A stretch of DNA of 64,000 nt. Source: Oxytricha trifallax. Taxonomy: Eukaryota > Ciliophora > Spirotrichea > Sporadotrichida > Oxytrichidae. A program made the translations under genes and the position numbers. The stretch spans positions 1 through 64,000 of the forward strand of contig ARYC01017287.1 of NCBI GenBank assembly GCA_000711775.1, in the 5' to 3' direction. Below the pieces are notes generated by a model that saw nothing but the letters and a program-made list of their open reading frames with translations, was not told the origin of the DNA and searched no databases. Of the stretch, positions 12,899 through 23,689 are shown piece after piece. Each line of letters begins with the position of its first letter. Positions within the stretch are counted from its first letter, which is position 1.

Positions 12899-15800
12899 TA
12901 TTAGACATTCCTTACTACTAAAAAAATAACTTTTAACAAAACTTTCTTAATTGAATAGGCAAAATAATAAATTAAATTATTTCATAATACAGTTTAAAAA
13001 TCTCATTGTTTTTTTCTTCAAAGTTGCTTTAAATTATAAAATATCTCAAAACATTTTAGTAATTTTAAAATGTGTTAATTACAACACAATTTTATTATAT
13101 TCATTTATTTATAAAATTTGCTTGATATTTATCTCTATTTTAATATAAATTAATTAAAAATTTCCAAAATAACTTTTTTCTAAAATCTCTTAATCGCAAT
13201 AATAATTTGTTGATTCCATCAGACTATCTATTTGAGACTGATACTGATATATACGACTAGCTTGTTGAAAGAGACAAACTAACCATATAAATTATATTTT
13301 TTTCATAAAGTGCATGAAGCACGATAATGAATACGTTGAGGACTATTGTCACGCTTGCGAAGAGCTGATTTGTTTTAGGTGTGTCCCTGCTCATAAGAAG
13401 CACTTTCGAAATTAAGGAGGTAATTCTAGCTTCACTCCAGAAAGATTCAAGAATTACCTGATGTTTGTGAGACCGAAACTTGAAGAGATTGCCCTCTAGA
13501 TAAATCAAATGTTTATAAATAATTGATAATAATTCTTTAAAATAATTAATCTTCTAAACTAAAACTTGCTTAAACAACATAATTTTAATATACATTGTGA
13601 GAAAAAACTTCAATGCTCTTTTATAAAAATATTTAAACTTCAACTACTTGGTATTTTAAAATAGATTGCGTATTAATATGGCAATTTTAATGATAATAAC
13701 TTAAATATTAAATTTTAATAAGTAAATTAAATATAAAAATTATAAGTCAAACTCTAAAGATCTTCAACACTGCTCTATCTAATGATGAAGAGTATTATGC
13801 TGAAGAAATTATGTAGTGGGTAAAGAAAACGTTTACACTATTTAAATCTATAAAATAATTATAAATTCATTATATCCACATTTATATGTTTTAAGATATT
13901 TTTCAAACAAATATTATTTTCAGTTTAGTCATAAAAAATTATAATTTTCTAATAATAGTGGGTTTTGATTACAGCATAGATTAACATAGAATGAGTCAAT
14001 AAACATGCTTCATCTTCACTATGAGAAATATGGCTCATCAATCACTCCAGACCCATAAAATTATGAAACTAAAAACTTATAAGAGGAGATAAAATAAGAC
14101 AATGTAAGTGATAAAAATAAAAAGTTATTATTTTATTTTTATATTTATATTGATCAACAAAAGGCTTCTGAGGATTATAAGGCTCTTGTCTCAAGACTTC
14201 GTAATAAATATATTTATATTCGATATCTGGAATTGTAGCAAAAGTATTGCAATGATAATTTAAGATAAGATAGTAAAACTTAAAAGGAGTTCATTAAACA
14301 TGTATCTGAAGAGATGAAGAATGACTATTTTTATTTTAAGTATTTATAAATTAATAGTATTATATATTAATTTAAAGAAAACTGAGGAGTTCTTAAATTT
14401 TTAAGAAAATCTCAATTAAAAGTTAGAAAATTCAATCTCTGACACCGATTATTTTAAAACTTACTTTAATGATTTTAATTTAAACAACCAATCAGTAAAG
14501 TCTTATGTTAGATTCACAAATCAATACTTTTAGAACTCAAATTGATGACTAAATACATAGTATGGAACTATCTATCAAAGAGCAATCTCTTGCTTTTGAA
14601 AATTCAATTAAGATTTTAAGGAAAGTTGTAGTAAAATTGCATAAAATCTTTTTAATTTTTTCCACAAAAATTGAGTCGTCTTAATTAAATTCATAGAAAA
14701 TTAGGCCCTCAAAATTTAAATTGCATGAATTTTTTAATTATTTTTGCTAAGTTTATCATAATTCATAAGCTCCAATCAAACTCAAGAGAAACAAATTAAA
14801 TTAATGTACATGTGCGAAAAAATAATAATAACAGATTTAGAAAAATAATTAAAAGCCTAAGGTTTATAATTAATCGGGGATGGGCTGATTTTAATGATAT
14901 TATTTCTATTTAATTAATATATTATTGAAAAAGAAATTGGAGATCAAAAATTTGAGAAATAAAGAATAGATAAATATTTAGTGTAATTAAAAAAAGATGT
15001 TTAATGGATGAATAATATTAGATCAATAAATGACATTGATTAAACTGTAGATGTTTTTAATTTTTAATGTCAATTTAAATGCTTTAAAAGAGGTTGAATT
15101 AAAAAAGTACAGGGAATTGTTTAGAAAACTTGTTAATATCGAGATAAAATAAAAAGAAAAAAGTCTTATAAACTAACACATATCTTAATTAATTTATGTA
15201 ATAAAATAAAATAAATATTTCTTCATAGACTAATATATTTTTTTGTCAATATAATGATAAATTTCTTTTCATTAGCGGATGAAAATACAGTTTTATTTAT
15301 CATTCCATTTTTTTACAATTAAAAAAACACCATTAAATATAAAATAAATATATTTATTCATTTATTTATTCAAAACTTAATTAATCAATATTCTATATTA
15401 ATATAAAAATTTTGTAAAAAAAAATTACAGTATCAATTAATTATGATATTTGAAATATATTCTATTTAATAATCGAAATTTATATTAATTTTAATATATA
15501 ATATCTAATTCATTTGATAGATCATATAAGCTATTATTTTGCGGTTCTCGCGATGGGTTTAAAGCAAATAAATTCCATGAATTATGTGATAATTAAGGAC
15601 CAACTGTGTCCTTTATTTTAAGTAACTACGGATAGGTATTTGGGGGATATGCATCTTTATTTATATATTCATGATTTAATAATAATTAATTAAAAAACTT
15701 TTCAATTATTTAAATAGTAATTCTGTTTATAATCTTTCATAATAATAATAATAATACTAAATTTTAAATGATAATAATCTTTAATTTATTATTTATCACA

Positions 15801-18800
15801 TATATTTACAGTCAACAACAAGGACTACAAAAATGATACATGCTCTGAAATATTTTTAGATGTGAGAATTAAAATTCAAAAACACATTTTGAGAAAATCC
15901 TCTTTTGTCTATTACATAATAGAGTACTAAAACTATCATAATTCCTGAAGCTAAATATTCAAGAGTGCACAATAAGAATTTGAAAAACAATACGGCATAA
16001 AAATTTCGTTGTTAAATACAAATGCCATTTTAAATAATTATTTGAATAAATGTGGTACATATAAATTATTTGTAATAAATATATCTAAAATTAATTTTGA
16101 TCTCTAAATTTTTAATTTACTTTAAATTAAGCGACCCATTAATTAATTATAATTATTTAAGAATTTTTGATATAATTGGGTATAAAATATTAAAATTTGT
16201 ATCTAATACTAATATTAAAACATGGCTTAATTAGAATAATATTAATAATTATTAATATCTTAACCATGGACATCACCTAATGAATCTGAATCTTTTAAAG
16301 ATGATGCTGATGCATTTATATTTAGTTTAAGTAAGAGATCTATTCATAAGTAATATGATTAATATAATGAAGCAGTTTATCATTGTAAAAGTTGGATGTG
16401 TTCATTTGGAAATGATATTGCTATTTAAGATAGTTGTGATTAGTATAGTAATAGTTGGTGTGATTTAGGATATACTTTTGATTTTCCTAATGGATGTAAG
16501 TATGGATCAAATGAAGCAAGATCATATCTAGCTGCATAATATTAATTCAAAGTATTAGAGATTCAAAACCCCAAAACCCCTTAACAAGATGTTTTAGTGA
16601 TTTGATTCGTAGGGAAAAGTTGGGGTATTATTGGGTTTGTAGACAAAATGCAGGTTTTAAGTAAATTTTATGAATATTTAATGAATATAAGTGTTATTAA
16701 TTCAAACAAATTTTATCTGTTTATCTTTATTGTAATGTTTGAACTATGCTCTCTCTCTAGTGGGTCAAGGATATTATCTAATGTTTATCGAGGATAGTTT
16801 GGAGCTCTCACGATTATCATCTCTACTATGCTTTTAATTTCTTTGCAGACATCTTCTAACTTTATGTGTTTCTAAGCCAAACTTATTGATTGCTTTTCAT
16901 GTTTAGTACCAAAGTAAGACATACTTTCCATATCACTTTCTAATATTATTGCAGCTACTGCCCAAACATCCCATTAGACAGAACCATTTGTCCACTTCTC
17001 TCTTATTGGGAAGTATCCAGGAGTCCCATGTACCTATGCTAAAGTAACGATCTCTTATCTTAAAGCTCTATTGAAATCGCTTACAACAACTTCTAATGGG
17101 CAGAGATTCAGCATTACATTTTCAGGCTCCAAATCTCTATGAACATACCCAAGTTCATGCAACTCCTTGACACCCTTTATCATATCTGAAAGTAAAGTGA
17201 ATAAGTTGAAATAAGAATGATGATTAGAATCAAATGCAAAATATTTACAGTTAGAGCATCAATATTGAGTCTTCAATAGTCTTAATTCCACTGTCTTCTT
17301 CCTCTATTAATTCTTGATCATCAACTTCTGTAGCCATTGAAACATAGAAAGATATTCACGTTGATACACTGATCTTCCTGGCGTAAAAAATAGCAGACCT
17401 AGAGATGCTGTAGCTGCAACCTCGTCCACTTCTCTGTTCAACACTGTCTTGCTGGAGATGCTGTTGGCCTTAGTGGTTCGATACTATTTAGCCAAAATTT
17501 TTGAAATTTGTGATGTTTAATAAATTAAAATTAACACAGTCTTAAATAAAATATATTAGCTCAAAATTAATTAAGACTTCTCTGATTACTTTTCCTTATA
17601 AATTAAACCTATTAGTCGAAACTTTAATCTTTGATCATTAAAACTTAAAAAGTTTTAACTTGTTAATTTTAATTTATTAAACATCACAAATTTCAAAAAT
17701 TTTGGCTAAACAGTATGGAACCACTAAGGCCATCAGCATCTCCAGCAAAACAGTGTTGAACAGAGAAGTGGACGAGGTTGCAGCTACAGCATCTCTAGGT
17801 CTGCTATTTTTACGCCAGGAAGATCAGTGTCTCAACGTGAATATCTTTCTATGTTTCAATGGCTACAGAAGTTGATGATCAAGAATTAATACAGGAAGAA
17901 GACAGTGGAATTAAGACTATTGAAGACTCCATATTGATGCTCTAACTGTAAATATTTTGCATTTGATTCTAATCATCATTCTTATTTCAACTTATTCACT
18001 TTATATCGTTTAAATCATCGGGGTATCGATTATGAAGGAGATAGTCTCTCAAAGTCATTTCAAATTTCTTGAGTCTTAGTGCAATAAAACCATAGCTTAA
18101 TATGACACCATCTAACTTAAGCAAATTCTTGCAGTCTTTTCTTTAGGTCTCTCTCAGTACCATGTATTCATTAGCAAACTCGTTTTAATACTGTTGGTTC
18201 TTAAGGAGATATTTGAAGGGATTCACCTTGTATGCATACTCATCAACAACTATGAGCATTGCTTTTGCAGGCACGTTTATATTCAAGTTGTTTTCTATAC
18301 AAGTGCTGAGATCAACTGCATTTAATGCAGGTATATTCATAGCCATCGCTTAGAAGCATGCTAAAATTGTATTACCTGCTGGTTGATCATCGATTCATAT
18401 CGCTTCTGTCTCTTGAGTCTCTCTTGCTGCTCTCTTTGTGACTCAAGAGTATTAGATTTTCTTTTTGCTGGAACTAGTTTTTAAGTTTCTTTATCCTGCA
18501 TTAAAAATTCACTCAAATGATGCTTCTACATATGATTCTTTACTTTTGCAGAGTACGTATAAGACTTCATGCACGTTGTACATTAGTACCTTCCATCAAC
18601 TTTATCATGCTTGAAATAGATCTTGGCTTTGCCAGAAGGTACCTCTTTAATGTGTTTCTTTAAGCTCTGCTCCGTAGAGAAAAGATTCTAACAGTCTTCA
18701 CATTAATAAGTTTTTATCTAATCAATTGGTTGCTGTTCTTTTAGCTCCTCAACATAATCAATTAATGTTTAAACTCCAATCTCAGCTCTCCCCTTCTAGT

Positions 18801-21549
18801 TTTATACTTCTATTTTGAAGACCTCTGCTTCAAACTCAAGACCCTTAGCTCAACCTCTCTCTCAATATAGATTACTTCTGGTTTCTTGGAGGACCCATAG
18901 TTGAGCTATGATTATCCCGATCCAAGAGAAACTGCTTTGCGATTCAAGTTAGCCGCCATGTTTAAATTCAAATTTAAATTTCAATTATTAAGCTATAATA
19001 ACCTCTCTGGTTATAGTAACTTTGTATGGGAGTTGGTACTGCAACAACAATGGTCGATTCTTAGGCGTTAGACATCATATTTATACTAAGTTTATAACTA
19101 TAAATTTTCTAATTTTATGCTTAATATTTTTAATTTTAGTTCCAACTTAGATAAAATTCAGGTTGGTACTGGTACCAATTAGGTTTTGAACCATATTTGT
19201 ACTTTTCCATTAAACATCATTAGTTTAAAACTAGGTACTAATTAAGTTTTGGTACTAATAAATTGGTACCAATTAAATTTAAACGAATTTAGTACCGGTA
19301 ATAATTAAATTTAAACAAATTTAATACTAATTAATGGAACTAAATTGATAAAAATGGAGCTCCATTTCTGAAATTTGATACAGCTTCTGCCAGCTTTCTC
19401 CAAGTATCCTTACCAGGTTGACCTCCTATAAGATGCCCATATTTAATACTAAGATTTTTAACAATAGGATCCAGAACTCTATATATTAAAATTTGAAATT
19501 CAATAACAAGAGAAGGAACAAGGATGGAATCTATAAGTACTGCAATGAAGAGGGTTGAATCTTAAGAAATGATCTCAAGATTTAGAAGCAAGGAAGATCT
19601 CTATCGATACCTCACTAAGCATTGTAAGCATGTGACATATACTAAATCATATACAATAGTTGGTTTATTCCTTCCAACGATGGAAGGTACCAAAATTTCA
19701 TTCTTAAAAGCTATACTCTGCGATGAGAAGAAAGCCTTTAAAAACAAAGAAATAAAGTTGATAGATATACCAAACTACCCAGAAATTTCAGTCACTAATC
19801 TTTACGAGGACGCGATGAATGATGAAGAGTTGGTAGTTTATCTTCTCTGAAGAAACAATCTCTAACAAGCTTCTAGAAAGGAGTTTCTTCTTTGGTGTTC
19901 TTGGCACTTTAAGAGAGAGATATCTCAGAGAAATCATTGAAGAACCTCATAAGAAACGCTATTCAATTTCTCCTGAAGATTAAAAGAAGCAAGGCATACT
20001 TATAAGCGAGAACTGGCTCGCAGAGCTTAAGAAGCATCCATTCCTCTCTAGTAAGCTTTGATTCATAACTTTGTAGGGAAACCTGGAACTGGTGTATTCC
20101 TAATGAAAGAGAATGCAAAGGTTCACAGAGAGAGAAAGTCATAGACTCTTTATGAAGTTAGCAAGAGACTTTATAAAGATGTTTAAAAGCCAGATGAAAT
20201 GAACATAGATGCAGGAGCTGGCACTAAGAGAAGAAATATGGGCCCAGGCAAGCCATAAGAAGAGGAGAAGAAAGAGAAGCCAAATCCCTTTCTGGGTTAA
20301 TTTAATATGTGAATATATATTCATTCGTTTAAATCTAAAACTTATTTATAAACATTCATTCTTCCCTCTCTCGCACAAATTGTTGTCTTATCTACGCTCA
20401 CTCTCTTACAGCTGCTTTGAATTAAGTCAACTGTATCGATGGGCAAGTCATGCATAAGATGATACAGCAGCAGCTTCTTGTAGTGTGTCTTGAATTTACT
20501 CCAGTAGAATTCAATTCCATTAAATTATGGGCTATAGGGAACGTTGTAAACAGGAGTTATGTTTAGTTCTTCATAGGCTTTCTTAGACTCCTTAGTCTTA
20601 TGAACTGAAAGATTATCAACAAACAGGATGATCTCTTGATTGCTATACTTCTCTCTGAGCTTATGTAGGAACTCTATATACTACTCTCGCTTAATAGAGC
20701 GAGGGTGAATAACATAACTCTCTAAACCTTAATCTTCACTTATACCAGCTAAAATTGCATGGGTGACTACCTTAACTTTTTAGTCATAAATTTCTATATT
20801 ATAATACTTCTTATACCAAGACTTATTAATATAAGTGTTGAAGGTGAATACAGCTTCATCAGCGTGTATGAACTTGATGTTATTGTTAATAGCCCTCTGC
20901 ATTTAATCATCTATATAGTTTAAATTATTACTATAAAATGGCACTGTAAAATCAATCACTCTCTTCACTTTTGACAGTCTTAAAAGTAATACCATTCCTT
21001 CTATAAATATTAGCTATAGTCTATGGCGAGATACGTATGTCAGGAAACTTGCGATGAAACATTACAGCTCGTTAGTCCAGTGGAAAGTGTGCCCAGTACT
21101 TAAGCGTCTTAGAATCACAGAGGTAGTCAATATGGATTTGAGAGAACTTTTATTTTCTTGCTGGATGTTTTCAAATACCAGAATTAAAATGCTAAACAGC
21201 TAACATGCAGTGATACCTAACAACTGAGGCTCTCTTGTGTAATAGCTTTGCTATACCTGCATAATTCAGTACTGGTTTGACTTAGTCTATATTAATACTC
21301 GTACCATACCTAAGCTTAAGCAATAAATCTAAATATTTCATCATAAATAGAGCTTAAATATCGCTAATTTCTATTTCTCATTGTGCAAATTGGCCTAATT
21401 TCTCCTACTAACCCCAATAATACCCCAACTATACCCTACTATTCAAATCACTAAAACATCTAATTAAGGGGTTATGGGGTTTGATTGAGGTGTATTCGCT
21501 ACCAGATAATTACACAGATTTAGATGTTATCTATAAACTTGAAGATTGA
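12618..21549 (+). CDS. gene B: RING/B-box/coiled-coil/TLDc protein, interrupted by a TBE transposon
   Basis: First block from ATG 12618: MSKLLKCGKCEIIF, then LPCTAKMC and CLTCVKIY, a RING-like Cys pattern. Next block at about 13311-13500: KCMKHDNEYVEDYCHACEEL with CFRCVPAHKKH, a B-box zinc finger. Then helical blocks (about 13746-13830, 13980-14100, 14162-14340, 14373-14455) rich in Glu, Lys and Gln. The TLDc domain starts at about 15530 (CGSRDGFKANKFHELCDNQG, VFGGYAS), continues after a 604-bp IES (QPWTSP, DADAFIFSLSKRSIHK, SYLAAQYQFKVLE) and finishes after the TBE as IEVYSLPDNY with TGA at 21547-21549. The architecture recalls TRIM-type proteins with a TLDc C-terminus. No kinase block is seen, unlike the other five genes of the array. 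The TBE lies in the second last part of the domain and must be removed exactly for a working protein. Confidence 0.75.
12829..12897 (+). repeat. (TAA)n microsatellite, about 23 units
   Basis: An uninterrupted run of TAA units follows the RING block of gene B. Read in one frame it would be polyglutamine in this code, but the frame continuing from the RING block gives ATA units instead. It is therefore most likely within an IES. It is a likely length-variable site. Confidence 0.85.
15658..16261 (+). other. 604-bp IES inside the TLDc domain of gene B, pointer TCTT
   Basis: TCTT at 15654-15657 and 16258-16261. Removal joins VFGGYAS to QPWTSP, matching the GGYLSQPWP string of gene A at the same domain position. 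A coding-like stretch near 15810-15990 falls inside the removed DNA and is unexplained. Confidence 0.75.
16564..16645 (+). repeat. TBE left terminal inverted repeat with telomeric tip
   Basis: Starts with one and a half C4A4 repeats, then TTAACAAGATGTTTTAGTG, which matches the inverse of the right end with few differences. Exact inner limit is approximate. Confidence 0.85.
17195..18001. mobile_element. 807-bp palindromic MITE-like element nested in the TBE
   Basis: The element begins AAGTGAATAAGTTGAAAT and ends in its inverse. The two arms are almost identical over roughly 370 bp each around an AT-rich centre near 17600. It is flanked by TA on both sides (17193-17194, 18002-18003), as for Tc1/mariner-type insertions. 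Removing it with one TA joins DDLNDI to LSDMIKGVKELHELG in frame in the TBE kinase gene. It encodes no transposase of its own, so it would be mobilised by an element elsewhere. Confidence 0.85.
19140..19345 (+). repeat. degenerate GGTACTAATTAA repeats between TBE genes
   Basis: Variants of TTGGTACTAATTAA and TTAAATTTAAACAAATTTA recur at least five times between the divergently transcribed zinc-finger/kinase and 22-kDa genes. The position suits a shared promoter or protein-binding region. That role is inferred. Confidence 0.5.
19524..20312 (+). pseudogene. TBE '22-kDa' type ORF, frameshifted
   Basis: Starts at ATG 19524 (MESISTAMKRVESQEM; the Gln is a TAA). The frame runs to a TGA at 19848-19850. 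Shifting one base there continues SEETISNKLLERSFFFG through ISENWLAELKKHPFLSS, which would stop near 20061 at about 180 residues, the size known for the TBE 22-kDa protein. A further one-base shift near 20055 opens LIHNFVGKPGTGVFLM and a Lys/Glu-rich tail ending at TGA 20310-20312. The tail is clearly protein-like, so either the native protein is longer or an intron lies at 20051-20076 (GTAAGC...TTTGTAG). It converges with the transposase gene, eight bases apart. Function unknown. Hydrophilic, no membrane segment seen. Confidence 0.75.
20321..21344 (-). pseudogene. TBE DDE transposase ('42-kDa'), with one stop and one frameshift
   Basis: Read on the minus strand from ATG 21344 (MMKYLDLLLKLRYG; an upstream in-frame start is possible) to TGA at 20321-20323, about 340 residues. 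The helix-turn-helix-like N-terminus is followed by a catalytic core: HADEAVF (first Asp), ILFVDNLSVH (second Asp) and SPQFNGIEFYW (Glu). There are 34 residues between the second Asp and the Glu, as in the IS630/Tc1 group. An in-frame TGA at 21171-21173 follows HFNSGI, and a one-base shift lies near 20968 before KRVIDFTVPFY. The catalytic triad itself is intact. TBE transposases are known to act in developmental DNA elimination in Oxytricha, but this copy could not make a full protein as it stands. Confidence 0.88.
21402..21483 (-). repeat. TBE right terminal inverted repeat
   Basis: Inverse of the left end. The telomeric tip is mutated to GGGGTTATGGGGTTTG against the canonical G4T4 pattern. 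Inner limit approximate. Confidence 0.85.
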
Positions 21550-22845
21550 ATATATTAATGATGATTTTAATTTAGCTAAATTTTCTAAAAGTTACTATTT
21601 TTAAATGAATGCTAAATATTTTCAAATAAAATGTTATTTGTTTTCATAATATATATATATTAATATGTATATATAAATTAATATGATATTTAAATCATAT
21701 TAATATTACTCTAAATATAATATAACATGGTGATTACATTTAAAATATATTGATAAAGCAATGGAAAGTTTAAATGGATCTTTAAAATATACTAATTAAT
21801 TTATAATATACTTTTTCTAAATTTTAAGATTTTTTTAATTTGCTGAAATTAATAAGTTGTTTATTTAAACTTTATAAATATATTTCATATTTTATTACAA
21901 AATATAATTAATAATACATATTTTATTTGTTTTTGTTTTTTTATTATTGTTAAAGATTATTAACATGCTATTTTTTATTGAAAAATTGGACATAATACTT
22001 GATGATAGCATGACAATTTATATTCCATAAAAAATGATAATGGAATGGAGAAAGAAAATGGAAATATTAGAGATTTGCAAGACACTTATCTAGACAAATA
22101 ATATGCCATCTGAGAACAATCCCTGACCAAATTTAGCTCAGGCTAAGCTGAGGTACAAATCATTAACAAATTATATACTATCAAGATATTATAATCAAAT
22201 AAAAAGAGATATTATATAATAAAAATATTATTTATAAATTTCATAAATAAATTTATTTTTAAATTATTAATATTCAATTTTTAATGAATTCTAAGTTTAT
22301 ATAGTAATTAAATGAATTTATTTTTATTTCAAATTTATAGATATTTGTTATTTAACAATACTTTGAATAAAGTTAAAAAATATTATTTACTTTGTTTAAG
22401 TCAAATATTCAATAATTTTAATTACGTACGTTTTATTGTTAGTAATATTAGTTAATGGAAAGTTATATAATAAAGGGAAACTAATTATAAAATGCAGATA
22501 ATTTTCAATTTCCAGAGAATTAGCTAAGGAATGTTAAATATGGTAGACATACCTTTCAACATATTGATTTTTTGTTTATAAAATATTTTAAATATTTAGC
22601 ATCTCTCTCAATTAATTTTTAATGTAAAATTTAATAATCAAAATAACAATAGAAAATTTTAATAATTACATTTAAGACTCAACCATCTAATAAACTAAAT
22701 CTTAAATTATATCAATCCTTTGAAAAAAAAATTCTCTAACAATTCTTTTTCAATAATTTATTTTGATAAACTTTTCTTTTTGTGTTTAATGATTTAAAAC
22801 AAAATAATTTTATCATTCACTAGTTTATACTAAAACAAAACCATC
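21550..22845. other. AT-rich spacer after gene B
   Basis: Very AT-rich, stop-dense in all frames, with no coding block recognised. A slightly richer stretch at 22090-22160 gives nothing recognisable. Confidence 0.5.
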
Positions 22846-23337
22846 AATCTTAGTCGTGACATAGACGTATCTGAGTGAATTAACGTGGCAATACTGTGAC
22901 GTGGCAGTCATGAAGTAGAAAACTCCGAAAAAACTACTTCCGCTATCACCTAGTTTCTTCCATAATCAAGATATTGCCAGCATAACCTGAACAACAGAGC
23001 TCGTAGGATTCATTTGGGAAAATGAGTGGAGAAAAACGGTTACCGGTCCACGGCTACTGGGAAACGTAATCCCTGTCCCTCACTGTGGTAGCCTCAGCAC
23101 CATAAACCCGATGTGGAAAAATTCCTTATCGTAGGTTTCCATTGTTTTCATCTTCTCACTTTTGAAGGCTAAGCACTACATTCATACTGCTCCCTACTTC
23201 CTATGAAACTGAACTCAAGCCAGGTAACTCATCTAATGTAAGGATATCCAAGCCCACTCGAAGAGTAGAATAGCTGACAGACAGAACCCCTCAACTGCCA
23301 CTTCATGCGTAGCCCCCAGTAACGCCCTTCTTGCCAT
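22846..23337. other. unexplained GC-rich island
   Basis: About 490 bp of roughly balanced composition with sharp borders to very AT-rich DNA on both sides. No frame on either strand stays open under the ciliate code in a convincing way, and no tRNA, rRNA or known transposase motif was seen. It contains a near repeat (ACGTGGCAATACTGTG, then ACGTGGCAGTC). It could be an RNA gene, a fragment of a mobile element, or a non-coding end of a somatic chromosome. Confidence 0.5.
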
Positions 23338-23689
23338 CAACTTATCTTTTTAATCTTGTTTTATCATATTTTAATTATAAATTATTTTTAAAATTAATAA
23401 TTGATTTATAAACTCTAGTTACTTTCTTTTAATAATTTTTAAATGAAATATAATTTTATCTTTTAAAATGTCAAAATTAATAAGAACATTTTCTAAATAA
23501 AAAAAATAAAAAAATGTACATTTAAATATATTTTTATCAATTTATATATAATTTTTTTTCAAATTTATAGATAATAATATTTAATTTATATATAAAGATT
23601 AAAATTAGTAGTATATTGGGGAAGATTAGATAAAAAACTTATATTAGATTGTTAAATTTAACGTTATTATATATCAATTTTTCTTAAAT

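Larger units (their letters stand above)
16563..18959 (-). pseudogene. TBE zinc-finger/kinase ('57-kDa') gene, broken
   Basis: Read on the minus strand from ATG 18959 (MAANLNRKAV). A one-base break near 18842 is followed by two C2H2 fingers: CEDC...H at about 18650-18712, and CTTCMKSYTYSAKVKNHM at about 18530-18600. Then comes a Lys/Arg/Gln-rich helix. Another one-base break lies near 18375. The kinase part follows: LIVVDEYAYKVNPFKYLL, then, after the nested element, HELGYVHRDLEPENVML, VVSDFNRAL, GTPGYFP and WDVWAVAAIILE. The catalytic-loop Lys is Glu (HRDLE) and DFG is DFN, so kinase activity is doubtful. The frame stays open through the terminal repeat and ends at a TGA whose last base belongs to the ATT duplication. 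A true stop may have been lost. Role in TBE biology is unknown; it belongs to the standard TBE gene set. Confidence 0.85.
16564..21483. mobile_element. TBE (telomere-bearing element) transposon inserted in gene B
   Basis: The left end reads CAAAACCCCAAAACCCC, which is ciliate C4A4 telomeric repeat. The right end is the inverse with two changes. Inverted repeats of about 80 bp follow. The target duplication ATT is at 16561-16563 and 21484-21486. The element holds the three genes known from Oxytricha TBEs: a zinc-finger/kinase gene (minus), a '22-kDa' type ORF (plus) and a DDE transposase (minus). Total length is 4920 bp. Subtracting the nested 807-bp element and its extra TA gives 4111 bp, matching the 4.1 kb known for TBE1. 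All three genes carry small frameshifts or a stop, so this copy looks decayed. Removal with one ATT retained restores gene B. Confidence 0.93.

Noticed and set aside
12627..12908. Open frame on the minus strand beginning with a long tyrosine run
   Set aside because: It is the reverse reading of the TAA microsatellite and of the RING block of gene B.
16564..16580. Telomeric C4A4 repeat as a real chromosome end or telomere-addition site
   Set aside because: The repeat is internal, is mirrored by an inverse copy at 21468-21483 and is flanked by an ATT duplication, so it is a TBE tip.
20139..20457. Open frames overlapping the 3' junction of the two TBE genes
   Set aside because: They are in other frames of the 22-kDa ORF and transposase tails, which read better in the ciliate code.
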